A stretch of 64,000 nt of DNA from Parasedimentitalea marina. Lineage in GTDB: Bacteria > Pseudomonadota > Alphaproteobacteria > Rhodobacterales > Rhodobacteraceae. Below are positions 26,716-35,185 of the stretch, piece after piece. The translations under genes were made by a program, and so were the position numbers. Numbering within the stretch: the stretch's first letter is position 1; each line of letters begins with the position of its first letter. Where the stretch lies: the NCBI RefSeq assembly GCF_004006175.1, contig NZ_CP033219.1, positions 3,038,001 through 3,102,000 of the forward strand. Reading direction: 5' to 3'. A model generated the notes under the pieces. That model was not told the origin of the DNA. It saw only the letters and a program-made list of their open reading frames with translations, and ran no database searches.

Positions 26716-28117
26716 AAGTTGGCTATGTGCTCTTTTGATAGCACTTCTCCCAAGCGTCTCGTGGGCTAACGCTGATGTGCATATCTTATCCATCGGCAAC
26801 GGGCATTATGCTGCACGTCCGGGCGAACCAGCGGCAAATGTCACGGGGGCCAGCATATCAGCTCGTCTTGCTCTGTTGCGTCTTGGGCGACTGGTTGGCG
26901 CCGAGACTGCAATGTTGCTGCATTCGAAGCCTGGTCAATTGGTGTCTCGAAACGATGTTTTCGAGGCCATCGACGATCTTGTGCAGCGGGCGAAAGCAAC
27001 CCCGAACGATGACCGGTTGATTGTCTACTACAATGGGCACGGCTTTGGCGAAGGCATCGGATGGAACGCCTTTCTGCAACCTGGCGATGTCATTATGCCA
27101 TCTGAGCTAAATTCATTTGATCCCGAGATTCTTGCGACTGACTTGGTGTATGTGGCTGAAATCGTTGATACGCTTGAGCGCTCCGAGATACCCTACATGT
27201 TGCTAATCGATGCTTGTTATGAAGGTGAGAGCGCCTCCTTTGCTTCCCCGGTGCTCACCGAGACTGCCATTGGCAACCTCCGCGACGTCGCAGATGTCCT
27301 CCGTTTCTTTAACCAGTTCCGAGGACCCAATCCGGTCGTTTTTTCCGCTGAGCCCGGCACTGTTGTGGAAACTGTGGCGCCACCTCCCTCGGTGGGTTTG
27401 GATCAAGTGACCATTGGCCCGTTGGCACGACGATTGGCGCTTGCATTGGAAGAAATTGGCCAAAACGACTTGATTGTTCAGAATCTTGTCGATCGTCTCA
27501 CGGACAGAGAGCTGGACAGACAGACATCCCAAGCGGTCTCTCATTTTGAGGTCGGCGATTTTCGGCAGATTGTCTATCGACCATCCGTGGTTGAAGTGAA
27601 CACACGCATAGGAACCTCCTCGTTGGCAGTCGCCACGCCGCTGGCAAATGTTGCACCCGCATTAGAAACCCAGTCTGCCTCAAGGGGCGTGCTTTCCGCA
27701 ACACTTCAAATGAACGGTCCAAAGGGAGAGTGGGTCCTAGATGACCAGACGCGAGAATTTGTTCTGGGTCAAGACGATCTAGAAATCGTAACTTTTGAGG
27801 CTGGGGAAATTTCTCTCGTATTCTCAGGTGGCGGAGAAGATTGGGACGTCAATTTTGCGGCACCTAGCGGCGCTTCTTTTGAGCGAGGTATGACTATCAC
27901 AGCCAGACGGTTCTTTTTCCAAGAGAAAAACGAAGGCGGGCTTGAGATTTCTGGTGATGGGCGAGCATGTAACGAAATCGAGGGCAATATTGAAGTGAAT
28001 GAGGCATCTTTTGATGCAGACGGACTTGTTGCACTGGAACTTTCGTTTGAACAACGTTGCGACGGACAATCTACTCTTCTTAAAGGGAATTTTCAGATCG
28101 CCTTGGACACCCCCTAG
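26699..28117 (+). CDS. Exported caspase-like (peptidase C14) protein
   Basis: 472 residues. Signal peptide MERFSRSWLCALLIALLPSVSWA. Residues ~25-300 form a caspase-hemoglobinase fold: the catalytic His is residue 114 in VYYNGHGFGEG and the catalytic Cys is residue 173 in LLIDACYEGES, both in the expected context after beta strands. The remaining ~150 residues are an unrecognised, beta-rich C-terminal domain (EWVLDDQTREFVLG ... LELSFEQRCDGQ). ATG 26699 has AAGGAGG 6-7 bases upstream; a GTG directly before it is possible. Most defence-linked bacterial caspase-like proteins are cytoplasmic; the leader peptide puts this one in the envelope. Its substrate is unknown, but the operon partners are exported or membrane-bound. 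Confidence 0.88.
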   Translation: MERFSRSWLCALLIALLPSVSWANADVHILSIGNGHYAARPGEPAANVTGASISARLALLRLGRLVGAETAMLLHSKPGQLVSRNDVFEAIDDLVQRAKATPNDDRLIVYYNGHGFGEGIGWNAFLQPGDVIMPSELNSFDPEILATDLVYVAEIVDTLERSEIPYMLLIDACYEGESASFASPVLTETAIGNLRDVADVLRFFNQFRGPNPVVFSAEPGTVVETVAPPPSVGLDQVTIGPLARRLALALEEIGQNDLIVQNLVDRLTDRELDRQTSQAVSHFEVGDFRQIVYRPSVVEVNTRIGTSSLAVATPLANVAPALETQSASRGVLSATLQMNGPKGEWVLDDQTREFVLGQDDLEIVTFEAGEISLVFSGGGEDWDVNFAAPSGASFERGMTITARRFFFQEKNEGGLEISGDGRACNEIEGNIEVNEASFDADGLVALELSFEQRCDGQSTLLKGNFQIALDTP

Positions 28118-28166
28118 ATTGAAGCCTACATTAGTTTAATCACGGTATGCGGTGCGCCAAATGAAT

Positions 28167-28230
28167 GTCCGCAATGCGGGCTGCAAGCGCAGCATCAGAA
28201 GAATTGGACGAGTGGCTGGTTTGGGCCGCA
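28167..28230 (+). repeat. Short intergenic repeat, copy B
   Basis: Same order of blocks as copy A at 24105-24168 (GTCCGCAATG, GCAGCATC, GGTTTGGGCCG), same strand. Located between the caspase-like gene and the next membrane protein gene. Confidence 0.6.
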
Positions 28231-28335
28231 AGTAACTTACTATCACGAATATTTCCGAAGCTTTTGCGCCGCGCCTGATGACTGTAGAGGGATCTTACCA
28301 TAAGGGTTTGAGTCAAAAGTGTGTTGAGGGTAATC

Positions 28336-28980
28336 ATGCAAGATTTTTTCTACGCTGCCTGTCTATTGTCGCTTGTGGTTGTTTGCTCCCTTGCATCCAA
28401 GTTTTTGGTAGCGAGGGTTAAATCAGAAGTATTTTGGGAGCAGACAGATTACTTTTGGTACTCCCTTGCTTTAATCGGTGTTTTGGCGTTTTCATGGGAT
28501 TTCCAAACTTCTCGAAACCAAGACTCTGTGCAACAAGCGGAAGACAGTTTACGCAGACACTACAACAACAGCACGCTCCTCTTGACGGAGTTTCTGTCAA
28601 AAAGTTGTACATCTGACAGCGTGAACACCTGCGAATTTGCAGAAAGCTACCTATCCGCAATAAGTCGTTTCAAAACATCGAGCCGATATCCCGGTGGAGA
28701 AATAGAATTTCATGGCCAGCTTTTCCGCAATCCGGCCCACCTCTGGGTTGACCTTATCGGTGAACTAGAAGAGCCTTTAGCAACTGTACCGCTTCAATTT
28801 GCAAGTTTCGAAGCAACGGCAATCACCGATGCACTCGGAGAATATCGTGCACTAGCGGAAAGACGTCAAAAATTCCTGCCGCCCTTTGCGTATGCGGTCC
28901 TCGCTTTTTTTGCCGTCGTTGGAGTAACCCTTAAGTTCGGCAAGGTCCGTCTAAAAGTCCAGAAGATTCGCAAGGGGTGA
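28336..28980 (+). CDS. Membrane protein of unknown function
   Basis: 214 residues with two N-terminal membrane helices (FFYAACLLSLVVVCSLASKFLVA; YFWYSLALIGVLAFSW), a ~130-residue hydrophilic middle with two cysteines (KSCTSDSVNTCEF) and one C-terminal helix (FAYAVLAFFAVVGVTLKF) followed by a basic tail. The odd number of helices puts the termini on opposite sides. GAGG lies 7 bases before ATG 28336; GTG 28321 is an alternative. It is downstream of the caspase operon on the same strand but separated by 218 bp and a repeat. No family recognised. Confidence 0.7.
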   Translation: MQDFFYAACLLSLVVVCSLASKFLVARVKSEVFWEQTDYFWYSLALIGVLAFSWDFQTSRNQDSVQQAEDSLRRHYNNSTLLLTEFLSKSCTSDSVNTCEFAESYLSAISRFKTSSRYPGGEIEFHGQLFRNPAHLWVDLIGELEEPLATVPLQFASFEATAITDALGEYRALAERRQKFLPPFAYAVLAFFAVVGVTLKFGKVRLKVQKIRKG

Positions 28981-29355
28981 AATTTCTTCTCTATCCTTTG
29001 TCTTGATACGTTTCGTTCATCATATGACCCGCCGAGGGCTATTTCATGCCCGCTTACCAATAGCTGCGCTGTAGCAATAATGCCCAAGGGTCCGAAAGTC
29101 AGGTTCGGGCCGAGAGGAGAAAGTGCAGATCTGCGTGAGTTCGGTCTTGGTGGGGATGCAGTAGAGTTTCAAAAGTGGGCAATTTCACTTTCCCTAGGCA
29201 CGTATTTGAAGGACGGCAATGGATTTCGTTGAAGCACCAGAACTTAGAATTCGTAGAGGGCTTAGAACGCTTCCTCTGGTTTTTCATTTGCTAAAACATG
29301 GAATCCAGATGAGTACGGCATACAACCAGATGACGTCCTTTGTGTATGTCGTGCA
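28981..29355. other. Degraded coding region upstream of 29356
   Basis: A 50-codon frame at 29080-29232 (begins MPKGPKVRFGP) is in phase with the gene at 29356 but separated from it by several stops. A different frame at 29219-29434 encodes RRGLRTLPLVFHLLK, like a motif near the N-terminus of the downstream family. This suggests a frameshifted or rearranged 5' end of the next gene. Confidence 0.4.
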
Positions 29356-30324
29356 ATGTTGTCAGAGATTTGTTTCCAGCTCTTCGACCAAAGTAAATTC
29401 TCCAAAGCTCGAACAGAGTCCTTTCGGAGCGTAAAGGCATGGGATTCCAGGATTCCTTTCGAGTCTTACGCACTGAAGTCGATTCAGCTCTCTATAGCTG
29501 ATTCAGTGTTATACCATGCTGAGGACAATGAGTTGAACGATGCAGGAACAAGCGCATATTTTGAGACCTCACGTTGGCATGGGGTCAAAAGTACCTCCCG
29601 TAATTGCTTCCTGAGTAGCTTTTTGCAGGACTTGGAGAACGTCGAGACAGAAACAACAGAAAATGGGAAAGGAGTAATATCGGCCTTTGAATACCCACTA
29701 TTTCCTCATGCATCGCCAAATGTCGGCGAAGAGTTTTGGGGCTTTTTGAGTTGGCCTCAGTTGGCTTTTGAGGAACAAAAGAATTGGTTCTTTTGGCACA
29801 AATGGTACCAAGGTTTTCTTGACGGGAAGCCCTTGGATTGGGAGTTGCAGCGACAAGTGGCTCTGATCGCCGACACGATCTGGGAGGCAGGTCTAACAGC
29901 CGTCGCAGAAGAGATCGAGAAGATCTGCGCTAAACTCGTTCTCGAAAGACGCATTGACGAGCTTGAGGCCGATCTGAGATGCGCCACCGTCAATAGACAC
30001 GGTATTGGCGGCAGTAGGCCACCAGAAATGCTCGACGATGCGCCCATCGCGCAGGAACTGGCCATCGTTTGGCAGCCATTGAAAGATCTCAAAGACGAAA
30101 TCACCAAAGACGATCCTGATCGAGAACACCTGCAAAAGAACATCGAAGCGCTGGTTGCGGCATTGAAAAAGGGCTTCGCTTGGTGCCTTAAGAAAGGCGA
30201 TCTGATTGTCGATACTGCGATTAAGTGGGCAATACCCTCGACTGGCACGGGTTACCTCGCGCTCAACCCTCAGAAACTCGAAGCGGTAATTGAAGCCGCG
30301 AAGAAACTGTTCGGCCTCCTCTGA
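29356..30324 (+). CDS. Helical hypothetical protein, probably 5'-damaged
   Basis: 322 residues. The C-terminal ~200 residues belong to a group of uncharacterised alphaproteobacterial proteins, recognisable by FWHKWYQGFLDGKPLDWELQRQVALI, ATVNRHGIGGSRPPE, WQPLKDLKDEI and a closing LALNPQKLEAVIEAAKKL. They are mostly helical, with a hydrophobic segment TAIKWAIPSTGTGYLAL. The N-terminal third is less typical, and remnants of it appear in other frames upstream, so the true 5' end may be broken. No ribosome binding site before ATG 29356. Function unknown. Confidence 0.6.
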   Translation: MLSEICFQLFDQSKFSKARTESFRSVKAWDSRIPFESYALKSIQLSIADSVLYHAEDNELNDAGTSAYFETSRWHGVKSTSRNCFLSSFLQDLENVETETTENGKGVISAFEYPLFPHASPNVGEEFWGFLSWPQLAFEEQKNWFFWHKWYQGFLDGKPLDWELQRQVALIADTIWEAGLTAVAEEIEKICAKLVLERRIDELEADLRCATVNRHGIGGSRPPEMLDDAPIAQELAIVWQPLKDLKDEITKDDPDREHLQKNIEALVAALKKGFAWCLKKGDLIVDTAIKWAIPSTGTGYLALNPQKLEAVIEAAKKLFGLL

Positions 30325-30529
30325 GGCCATACGAACAGGAAACTGCAACTACCACTTTTGTCCCACCCTTCGGCTATGCTCCAACGGCAGATTTGACGGC
30401 CGCGCTGCGGCGTGGTCGAACGGCAGGAAAGGGCCGCGAAGGCATACGTACCAACATAATGTACAGATTTTGAACTTCGGCGTGTCCAAGAACTAGATCG
30501 ACAGCACAAATAAGTGGATTCTAACTGAA

Positions 30530-30847
30530 ATGAAGAACTCAGAAGACCCGATGGATAAGATCAAGCAACGACACCGAGTCTTGGCAATCCTGCGCTTTCT
30601 CGATCGGAGTCCTGACTATCGTACCAACATCGAAGTGTTGAGTGACTGGCATGCGCATCTTGCGCTAAGTGGGAGCAAAGATCAGCTAGTGCAGCAATGT
30701 CGGGCTCTTGAGAGCGTGGGTTTCTTAAAGCTTAGCGAGCTGGGCGAAGTCGTGATTCTGGCGTTGACGGAAGCAGGATACGACGTTGCGAGAGGTATGG
30801 TTTTCAATGATCTAGTCGAGCGGCCCGGGCTCGAATGTCCGTATTAA
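30530..30847 (+). CDS. Mu-like phage protein (VpaChn25_0724 family), winged helix
   Basis: 105 residues. MDKIKQRHRVLAILRFLDRSPDYRTNIEVLSDW and LVQQCRALESVGFLKLSELGEVVILALTEAGYDVARG match a small winged-helix family found in Mu-like prophages, between regulatory and morphogenesis genes. No other Mu gene is in the window, so it is an isolated phage remnant. The start may be ATG 30530 or 30551. Confidence 0.7.
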   Translation: MKNSEDPMDKIKQRHRVLAILRFLDRSPDYRTNIEVLSDWHAHLALSGSKDQLVQQCRALESVGFLKLSELGEVVILALTEAGYDVARGMVFNDLVERPGLECPY

Positions 30848-31065
30848 ACTGAGGCCAGAAAAAGGCTAAGACAAGTAATTGGTCGTTATTTGCTGCAACA
30901 TCTACCAATGCCCGCTTCCGGGAAGCTGCTACGCAGCGACTGACCCTCCGCTCGATGGCAGGTATGGGGCGTCCATGGCGTATCCGGCTGGCTGGATTAT
31001 GCAGATGCTGTGCAACATTCTATGTCTGCAACGAGCTCAAGGCAGACCGATCGAAGTTTCTGGAA

Positions 31066-31974
31066 TCAGAACAACGGTGTGTAGCCTCCCACAATCCTTG
31101 GGAAGATGCTTGGGCTCTGAAATTCCAGTGACGCGCCTAAAAATATCAACGAACTCTGACCGGCAATGTTCGAAAATAGGTCATTTTTGAATACCACCGC
31201 AAAAGAGGCAGCACTCTCGTCCGAACCTACTATGAGCCGATCAAGCGTTACAACCAACTCTCCTTCACCAATTCCGCAAAAATCGCCATGGAATTTGCTG
31301 CCGACCAACGTACCGTCGCCTGCGATGATCTTGAAAGGTGGTTGTGTTCGAAAATTCTCACCTTCCCCAAAGACTCTTAATTCGCGTTCGTTTGAGACTT
31401 CGATGGAATACTGTCTCGCAAAGGGGGCCGGGCTTGAACAAAGCTCTGTGGATCGCCATCCAAGGCGCGCATCCGTCACAAAGCTAAACTGAGCTTCTCC
31501 CGGATTGAGTACTGTAAAAGTTAAGACGACTTCATTTGGCGACGAAACAGACGCTTGCACGTCCGTCACGGCCGCGAAATCTATTTCGTCGAAGAAGATT
31601 GGCAACCTAAGATGATTTACTTTGCCCTGCTGGCTCCAATCAAAATTTACTGCCAGTTCAATGCTTCCGAAAATGATGCGGGCATCTTCTACACGTTCCT
31701 CGATGCAATAGTCTAAATCGGCGGTTGACCCTACATCACGTATCGAAAAGTTGACAGGTGTAAGGTCATATGAAGTGCCATCTTCATAGATGACTCGCAA
31801 GATTGGTTTGACGATTTCAACGATCTCAAGGAGGCTTCGGTGGGCGGTTGATGCTTCGACACTTACAACGCGCGATGTGGCCGGGTCGCACAAATCTTGT
31901 CCATACACTACGCTTACTGGACAGACACCGACAAACAACGCGACAATCGCCCGAATGATTGATCTAACGTTCAT
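31066..31974 (-). CDS. Exported hypothetical protein
   Basis: 302 residues. Signal peptide MNVRSIIRAIVALFVGVCPVSVVYGQ, then a probably all-beta periplasmic protein (long alternating strands such as VVLTFTVLNPGEAQFSFV) with about four cysteines after the leader (DLCDPA, YCIEE, LCSSP, DFCGIGE). No known domain recognised. Its start faces the zinc-ribbon membrane protein gene 46 bp away, so the two share a compact divergent promoter region and may be co-regulated. Confidence 0.7.
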   Translation of the reverse strand: MNVRSIIRAIVALFVGVCPVSVVYGQDLCDPATSRVVSVEASTAHRSLLEIVEIVKPILRVIYEDGTSYDLTPVNFSIRDVGSTADLDYCIEERVEDARIIFGSIELAVNFDWSQQGKVNHLRLPIFFDEIDFAAVTDVQASVSSPNEVVLTFTVLNPGEAQFSFVTDARLGWRSTELCSSPAPFARQYSIEVSNERELRVFGEGENFRTQPPFKIIAGDGTLVGSKFHGDFCGIGEGELVVTLDRLIVGSDESAASFAVVFKNDLFSNIAGQSSLIFLGASLEFQSPSIFPRIVGGYTPLF

Positions 31975-32020
31975 TGTGCTCCATCCTGAAATTTATTTTT
32001 GCTACCTTAAGGATACACAG

Positions 32021-32650
32021 ATGCAAGATGCAGACACAAGCATCGGCCAGAACGCAGATGCTGGGGCAGAAGAAAATACTGGCCTAGCTCCTGACAGCGA
32101 CAAGATCCAACCAGAGAATGCTGTTCCCAATCCCGTGCTAGAAGAGGCCCCTCCGCTATGCATTGAGTGCAAACACGTAATCCCCGCAGGAGCCCTAAAA
32201 TGTAAAGAGTGCAACTCCTTTCAAGATTGGCGACGTTTCCTTGCTCTTAGTAGCACAACGTTGTCTCTGATAGTCGCACTGCTTTCCGTCTCTGGCATCG
32301 TCGTACCGCTTTTGATCGAAACGCTATCCGAGAAAAAGGCGGTCCTTGCGTCTAAGGTCGTATCAATCGGCGACGTCAATATTACTGTTCTTGTCGCAAA
32401 TAGCGGTACTCTCGATGGATATGTTGGCACCGTTTCAGTTCTGGCTGACGGCTCAGAGCACGGTTCAGGCACCCAACTATTTTCGACGGTTAAGGCATCC
32501 TCTAGTTTGCCTATAGAACTCTCTTTGAGAGAAAATCAGAGAAATTTTATTTCAGCAGGCAAGGACTGCGAGGTCCGTATTCAGCTATTAGACCACGCGC
32601 TTCAAGACAAAACTGAACAGCTTAAAATTGCATGCTCCGCATTCCGCTAA
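32021..32650 (+). CDS. Zinc-ribbon membrane protein
   Basis: 209 residues. An acidic, disordered N-terminus precedes a zinc ribbon (CIECKHVIPAGALKCKEC, two CxxC knuckles), then one membrane helix (residues ~76-98, LALSSTTLSLIVALLSVSGIVVPLLI) and a ~110-residue C-terminal domain predicted to be beta-rich (VSIGDVNITVLVANSGTLDGYVGTVSV), probably outside the cytoplasm. AAGGA lies 7 bases before ATG 32021; the frame is open to 31790 but upstream codons are antisense to the neighbour. It could sense or scaffold at the membrane. Unknown function. Confidence 0.7.
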   Translation: MQDADTSIGQNADAGAEENTGLAPDSDKIQPENAVPNPVLEEAPPLCIECKHVIPAGALKCKECNSFQDWRRFLALSSTTLSLIVALLSVSGIVVPLLIETLSEKKAVLASKVVSIGDVNITVLVANSGTLDGYVGTVSVLADGSEHGSGTQLFSTVKASSSLPIELSLRENQRNFISAGKDCEVRIQLLDHALQDKTEQLKIACSAFR

Positions 32651-32721
32651 GTCCAATACGACAGCGCGCACCGAAGATTGCCCAAATATGCCTTTAGCGA
32701 TGCTTTTCGCACTTGTAAGGC

Positions 32722-33696
32722 CTAGTTTTGGTCTCCAACGACCTGTTGCGCTATTAGTTTTGAGGAGTGGATAACACCCTGGAGTGTTGATCGGGTGATC
32801 GGGCTATCCAACCCTCTTCGGTCTAAGTCGTCGAATATGGCTTTGGCAAGAATGTCCAGTCGCTCCGCAGGTTTGAGATGGGCCGTTATTTCTCGGATAA
32901 GTTTACCGTCGGTCTCTTGCCGAGCTTCGAGCGCTATTCGCATGCCTAGCGCCGCGGCCGCACCAAGCAAATTGAGCCCGGGCACCCCACCCACAGCTTC
33001 TTCGTCACGATTCACCATCTCAATGGCGCATATGTCGGCTTCTTGTTCCATCTCGCTGCGTCGCGTTATTGGAACAGCGACATTTGGGTTTCGAATTTCA
33101 TCAATATGACCTAACGCAATATGGCAAACCTCATGGTTGAGTATGAACCCAAGCGCGTGAACAAACGGGCCCGCAATGTCGAAGTTTAGATTGCGGTTCG
33201 GCGGATATTTGGAAAGATCAACCGTTGTACCGAGCAGCTTCGACGCCACATCCATGAAAAATGGCAGGCTCATTTCGCGCTCTGCAAGCAATGGGATGGA
33301 TTGGATATGCCATGCCTCAAATAAATCCAACACACCGACTTGGTCCGATTGAGAGTTCAGGAATTGTCCTACGATCAGTGATGCTGATCCAAAAAACATG
33401 ACCTCGACGAACCCAACATCAAGGATGACGACGCTGCCGTCACCGCCAACTCTGGCATCATATCTTGCGTCATCACAGATTTTAAGCTCAACACCCTCGA
33501 TGGAGGCCAAAAACGCATCCGAAAGCACGCCACGTTCATGAAGCCGCTTTGGACGGTTGTAGAAAATGTCATCGATGTCGGATGAAATCGCCGCGTATAG
33601 TTGACTGTTTTCAGGTGAGGTGCAGGCATGCGCCGATTGGATGCTTCCGGCAAAGACAGAGATCGCAAAAGCCAATGCAACGTAGCGGTTCTTCAT
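32722..33696 (-). CDS. Exported HExxH metallopeptidase (M48-like)
   Basis: 324 residues. Signal peptide MKNRYVALAFAISVFAGSIQSAHAC. The zinc site is HEVCH at residues 188-192 (ILNHEVCHIALGH), followed ~25 residues later by EQEADICAIE, the gluzincin-type third ligand seen in M48-like peptidases. GGAGG lies 6 bases before ATG 33696. No membrane segments after the leader, so it should be periplasmic and soluble. It converges on the zinc-ribbon protein gene. Substrates unknown; could process envelope proteins of this cluster. Confidence 0.82.
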   Translation of the reverse strand: MKNRYVALAFAISVFAGSIQSAHACTSPENSQLYAAISSDIDDIFYNRPKRLHERGVLSDAFLASIEGVELKICDDARYDARVGGDGSVVILDVGFVEVMFFGSASLIVGQFLNSQSDQVGVLDLFEAWHIQSIPLLAEREMSLPFFMDVASKLLGTTVDLSKYPPNRNLNFDIAGPFVHALGFILNHEVCHIALGHIDEIRNPNVAVPITRRSEMEQEADICAIEMVNRDEEAVGGVPGLNLLGAAAALGMRIALEARQETDGKLIREITAHLKPAERLDILAKAIFDDLDRRGLDSPITRSTLQGVIHSSKLIAQQVVGDQN

Positions 33697-34042
33697 AATT
33701 GCCTCCAGTCGTCGAAAAATTGAATTAAAATTAATGTACAGATCAACCCATCGCAATTGATACCACAAATTGCCGAACTTGCGGAACTTGCCTTTCCTTC
33801 GTCCGTGTTGTGTTAATTCGAACTGCATGAGATTTTGCGCTTGCAGCGAATGTCCAGTTCGACGGGCGTCGCCGCAGTGACGGTTTTATCAGGTAAACGG
33901 CAGGAACCGATCGAAAAAACAATCCGCTTACCTTCAGCTAGTGGGAAGCTAGCAACTTTTCTTGGGGGATCAAACGGGGGCTTTTCCCCCTTTGCGAGAT
34001 GGTAATGTAGTACATTACACAGCTTGCCATCTCTGTTACTTT
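33697..34042. other. Intergenic region with hairpins before the broken resolvase
   Basis: No gene. GGGGG-cttt-tCCCCC near 33976-33990 forms a short hairpin. GTAATGTA-G-TACATTAC (34002-34018) is a perfect 8-bp palindrome with one central base, close to the resolvase stop. The latter could be an operator or recombination-related site. Confidence 0.5.
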
Positions 34043-34685
34043 TCAACAGCTTACGAAGCCCTGAGCATCTTTACCGGTTCTAGTCCCGACAGCAGGCAAA
34101 GGGTATTCTAACCCGAGCCGATGAAAGCCTCGTTGCAGGGTCAGACGTGAAACCTCCAACAGCGCCGCGACATAACGGCAGGGTAGTTGGTCAACGCGGA
34201 TCCAGTCATAGGCGTCACGGATCGTTTCCCCCGAAAGCTGGCAAGGTTGCCCGAGCTGCACACCGCGTTTGCACACCGCGTTTGCGTGCCGCGTTCAGCC
34301 CCTGTTTGGTACGCCTGGAAATAATCCGCCGCTCAAACTGCGCAAAGCTCGCCATGATGGTAAAGAACAACTCTCCCTCTGCTGTGCTGGTGTCAATGCG
34401 CAACGACAGAATACGGAAATGCACACCGCGCTGTCTTAGAGCATCAGCTGTCAGCATTGCATCGATAGAACTGCGAAACGCCCGGTCCAGATCAACCACA
34501 ACCAGCGCATCCCCAGACCGCAGCCGTTCCAACACACTGTCAAAAACCGGGCGGGCCGAAGCCACTGCTGAAAGGTGCTCAATATGGAATTCATCGCATT
34601 CATTTTGCAGCTGCAAGACTTGACGGTCTGCTACCTGCGCCTTGGTGGACACTCGGATGTAGCCGATGTTGCGAGATTTAGCCAT
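34043..34685 (-). pseudogene. Serine resolvase/invertase, frameshifted by a 13-bp tandem duplication
   Basis: Starts at ATG 34685 (MAKSRNIGYIRVSTKAQ, with the catalytic Ser in RVST). It continues through a Tn3-resolvase-like domain (VVVDLDRAFRSSIDAM, LFFTIMASFAQFERRIISRRTKQGL). At 34258-34283 the 13 bases GCACACCGCGTTT are repeated in tandem, shifting the frame. The correct C-terminus is found in the next frame down to 34043 (KRGVQLGQPCQLSGETIRDAYDWIRV...), a helix-turn-helix DNA-binding tail. Deleting one copy restores a ~209-residue protein. Related enzymes invert or resolve DNA; the partner site is not evident. Confidence 0.8.
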
Positions 34686-34843
34686 ATCGGGCGAGCCTGA
34701 TCGTAAAGGATCCTCACTGATCAGGTTGTTCGGGGTCGCGATTGCGTCCATCGCCGACTGCGAAGCCCCAGTATTTCCACCATTTCTATTTACCGATGAT
34801 CGTCGAATCCGTAAAGAGTCATTCTGAACAAAAACCATGGAAT

Positions 34844-35185
34844 ATGAACAGCATAACAGGATGTATAGGTGCAATCGGGATGAGTGCGATCTGTGCAATC
34901 TATCCACAAGAATCTGCTGCTGAGGGATTTACCGGCTCGGAATTTACGGAATGGTCAGAGGCCGGGCAAAACAATTACATCGAAACTTCGGTGACGATGG
35001 CAGGGATGGTCTTTAGCCAAACTCATCCCAGCGTCGCGACCTGTATCAATTACTGGTATTTTGCGAGCGCATCCGGCGACAGCGAAGTGAAAATGATCCG
35101 TGACACCGTTGAGCAATATAATACAGCCCACCCTAGTGGGGTAATTCTGGCGGTAATTTTGCGGGAATGCCCGTTAGACAGTTAG
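34844..35185 (+). CDS. Small exported protein, Rap1a/Tai-like
   Basis: 113 residues. Probable leader MNSITGCIGAIGMSAICAIYPQESAA, then a ~90-residue domain with two conserved-looking cysteines (ATCINYWYFA, LRECPLDS) and VEQYNTAHPSGVILAVIL. This resembles the end of Rap1a/Tai-like periplasmic immunity proteins. The similarity is by eye and weak. The gene ends 4 bp inside the convergent gene at 35182. There is no toxin gene beside it. Confidence 0.55.
   Translation: MNSITGCIGAIGMSAICAIYPQESAAEGFTGSEFTEWSEAGQNNYIETSVTMAGMVFSQTHPSVATCINYWYFASASGDSEVKMIRDTVEQYNTAHPSGVILAVILRECPLDS

Noticed and set aside
33813..34046. 77-codon minus-strand ORF
   Set aside because: No homologous character; runs through hairpins and the palindrome in non-coding DNA.
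34742..34843. Upstream extension of the Rap1a-like gene
   Set aside because: The leader peptide and a plausible start are at 34844; upstream codons have no coding character.
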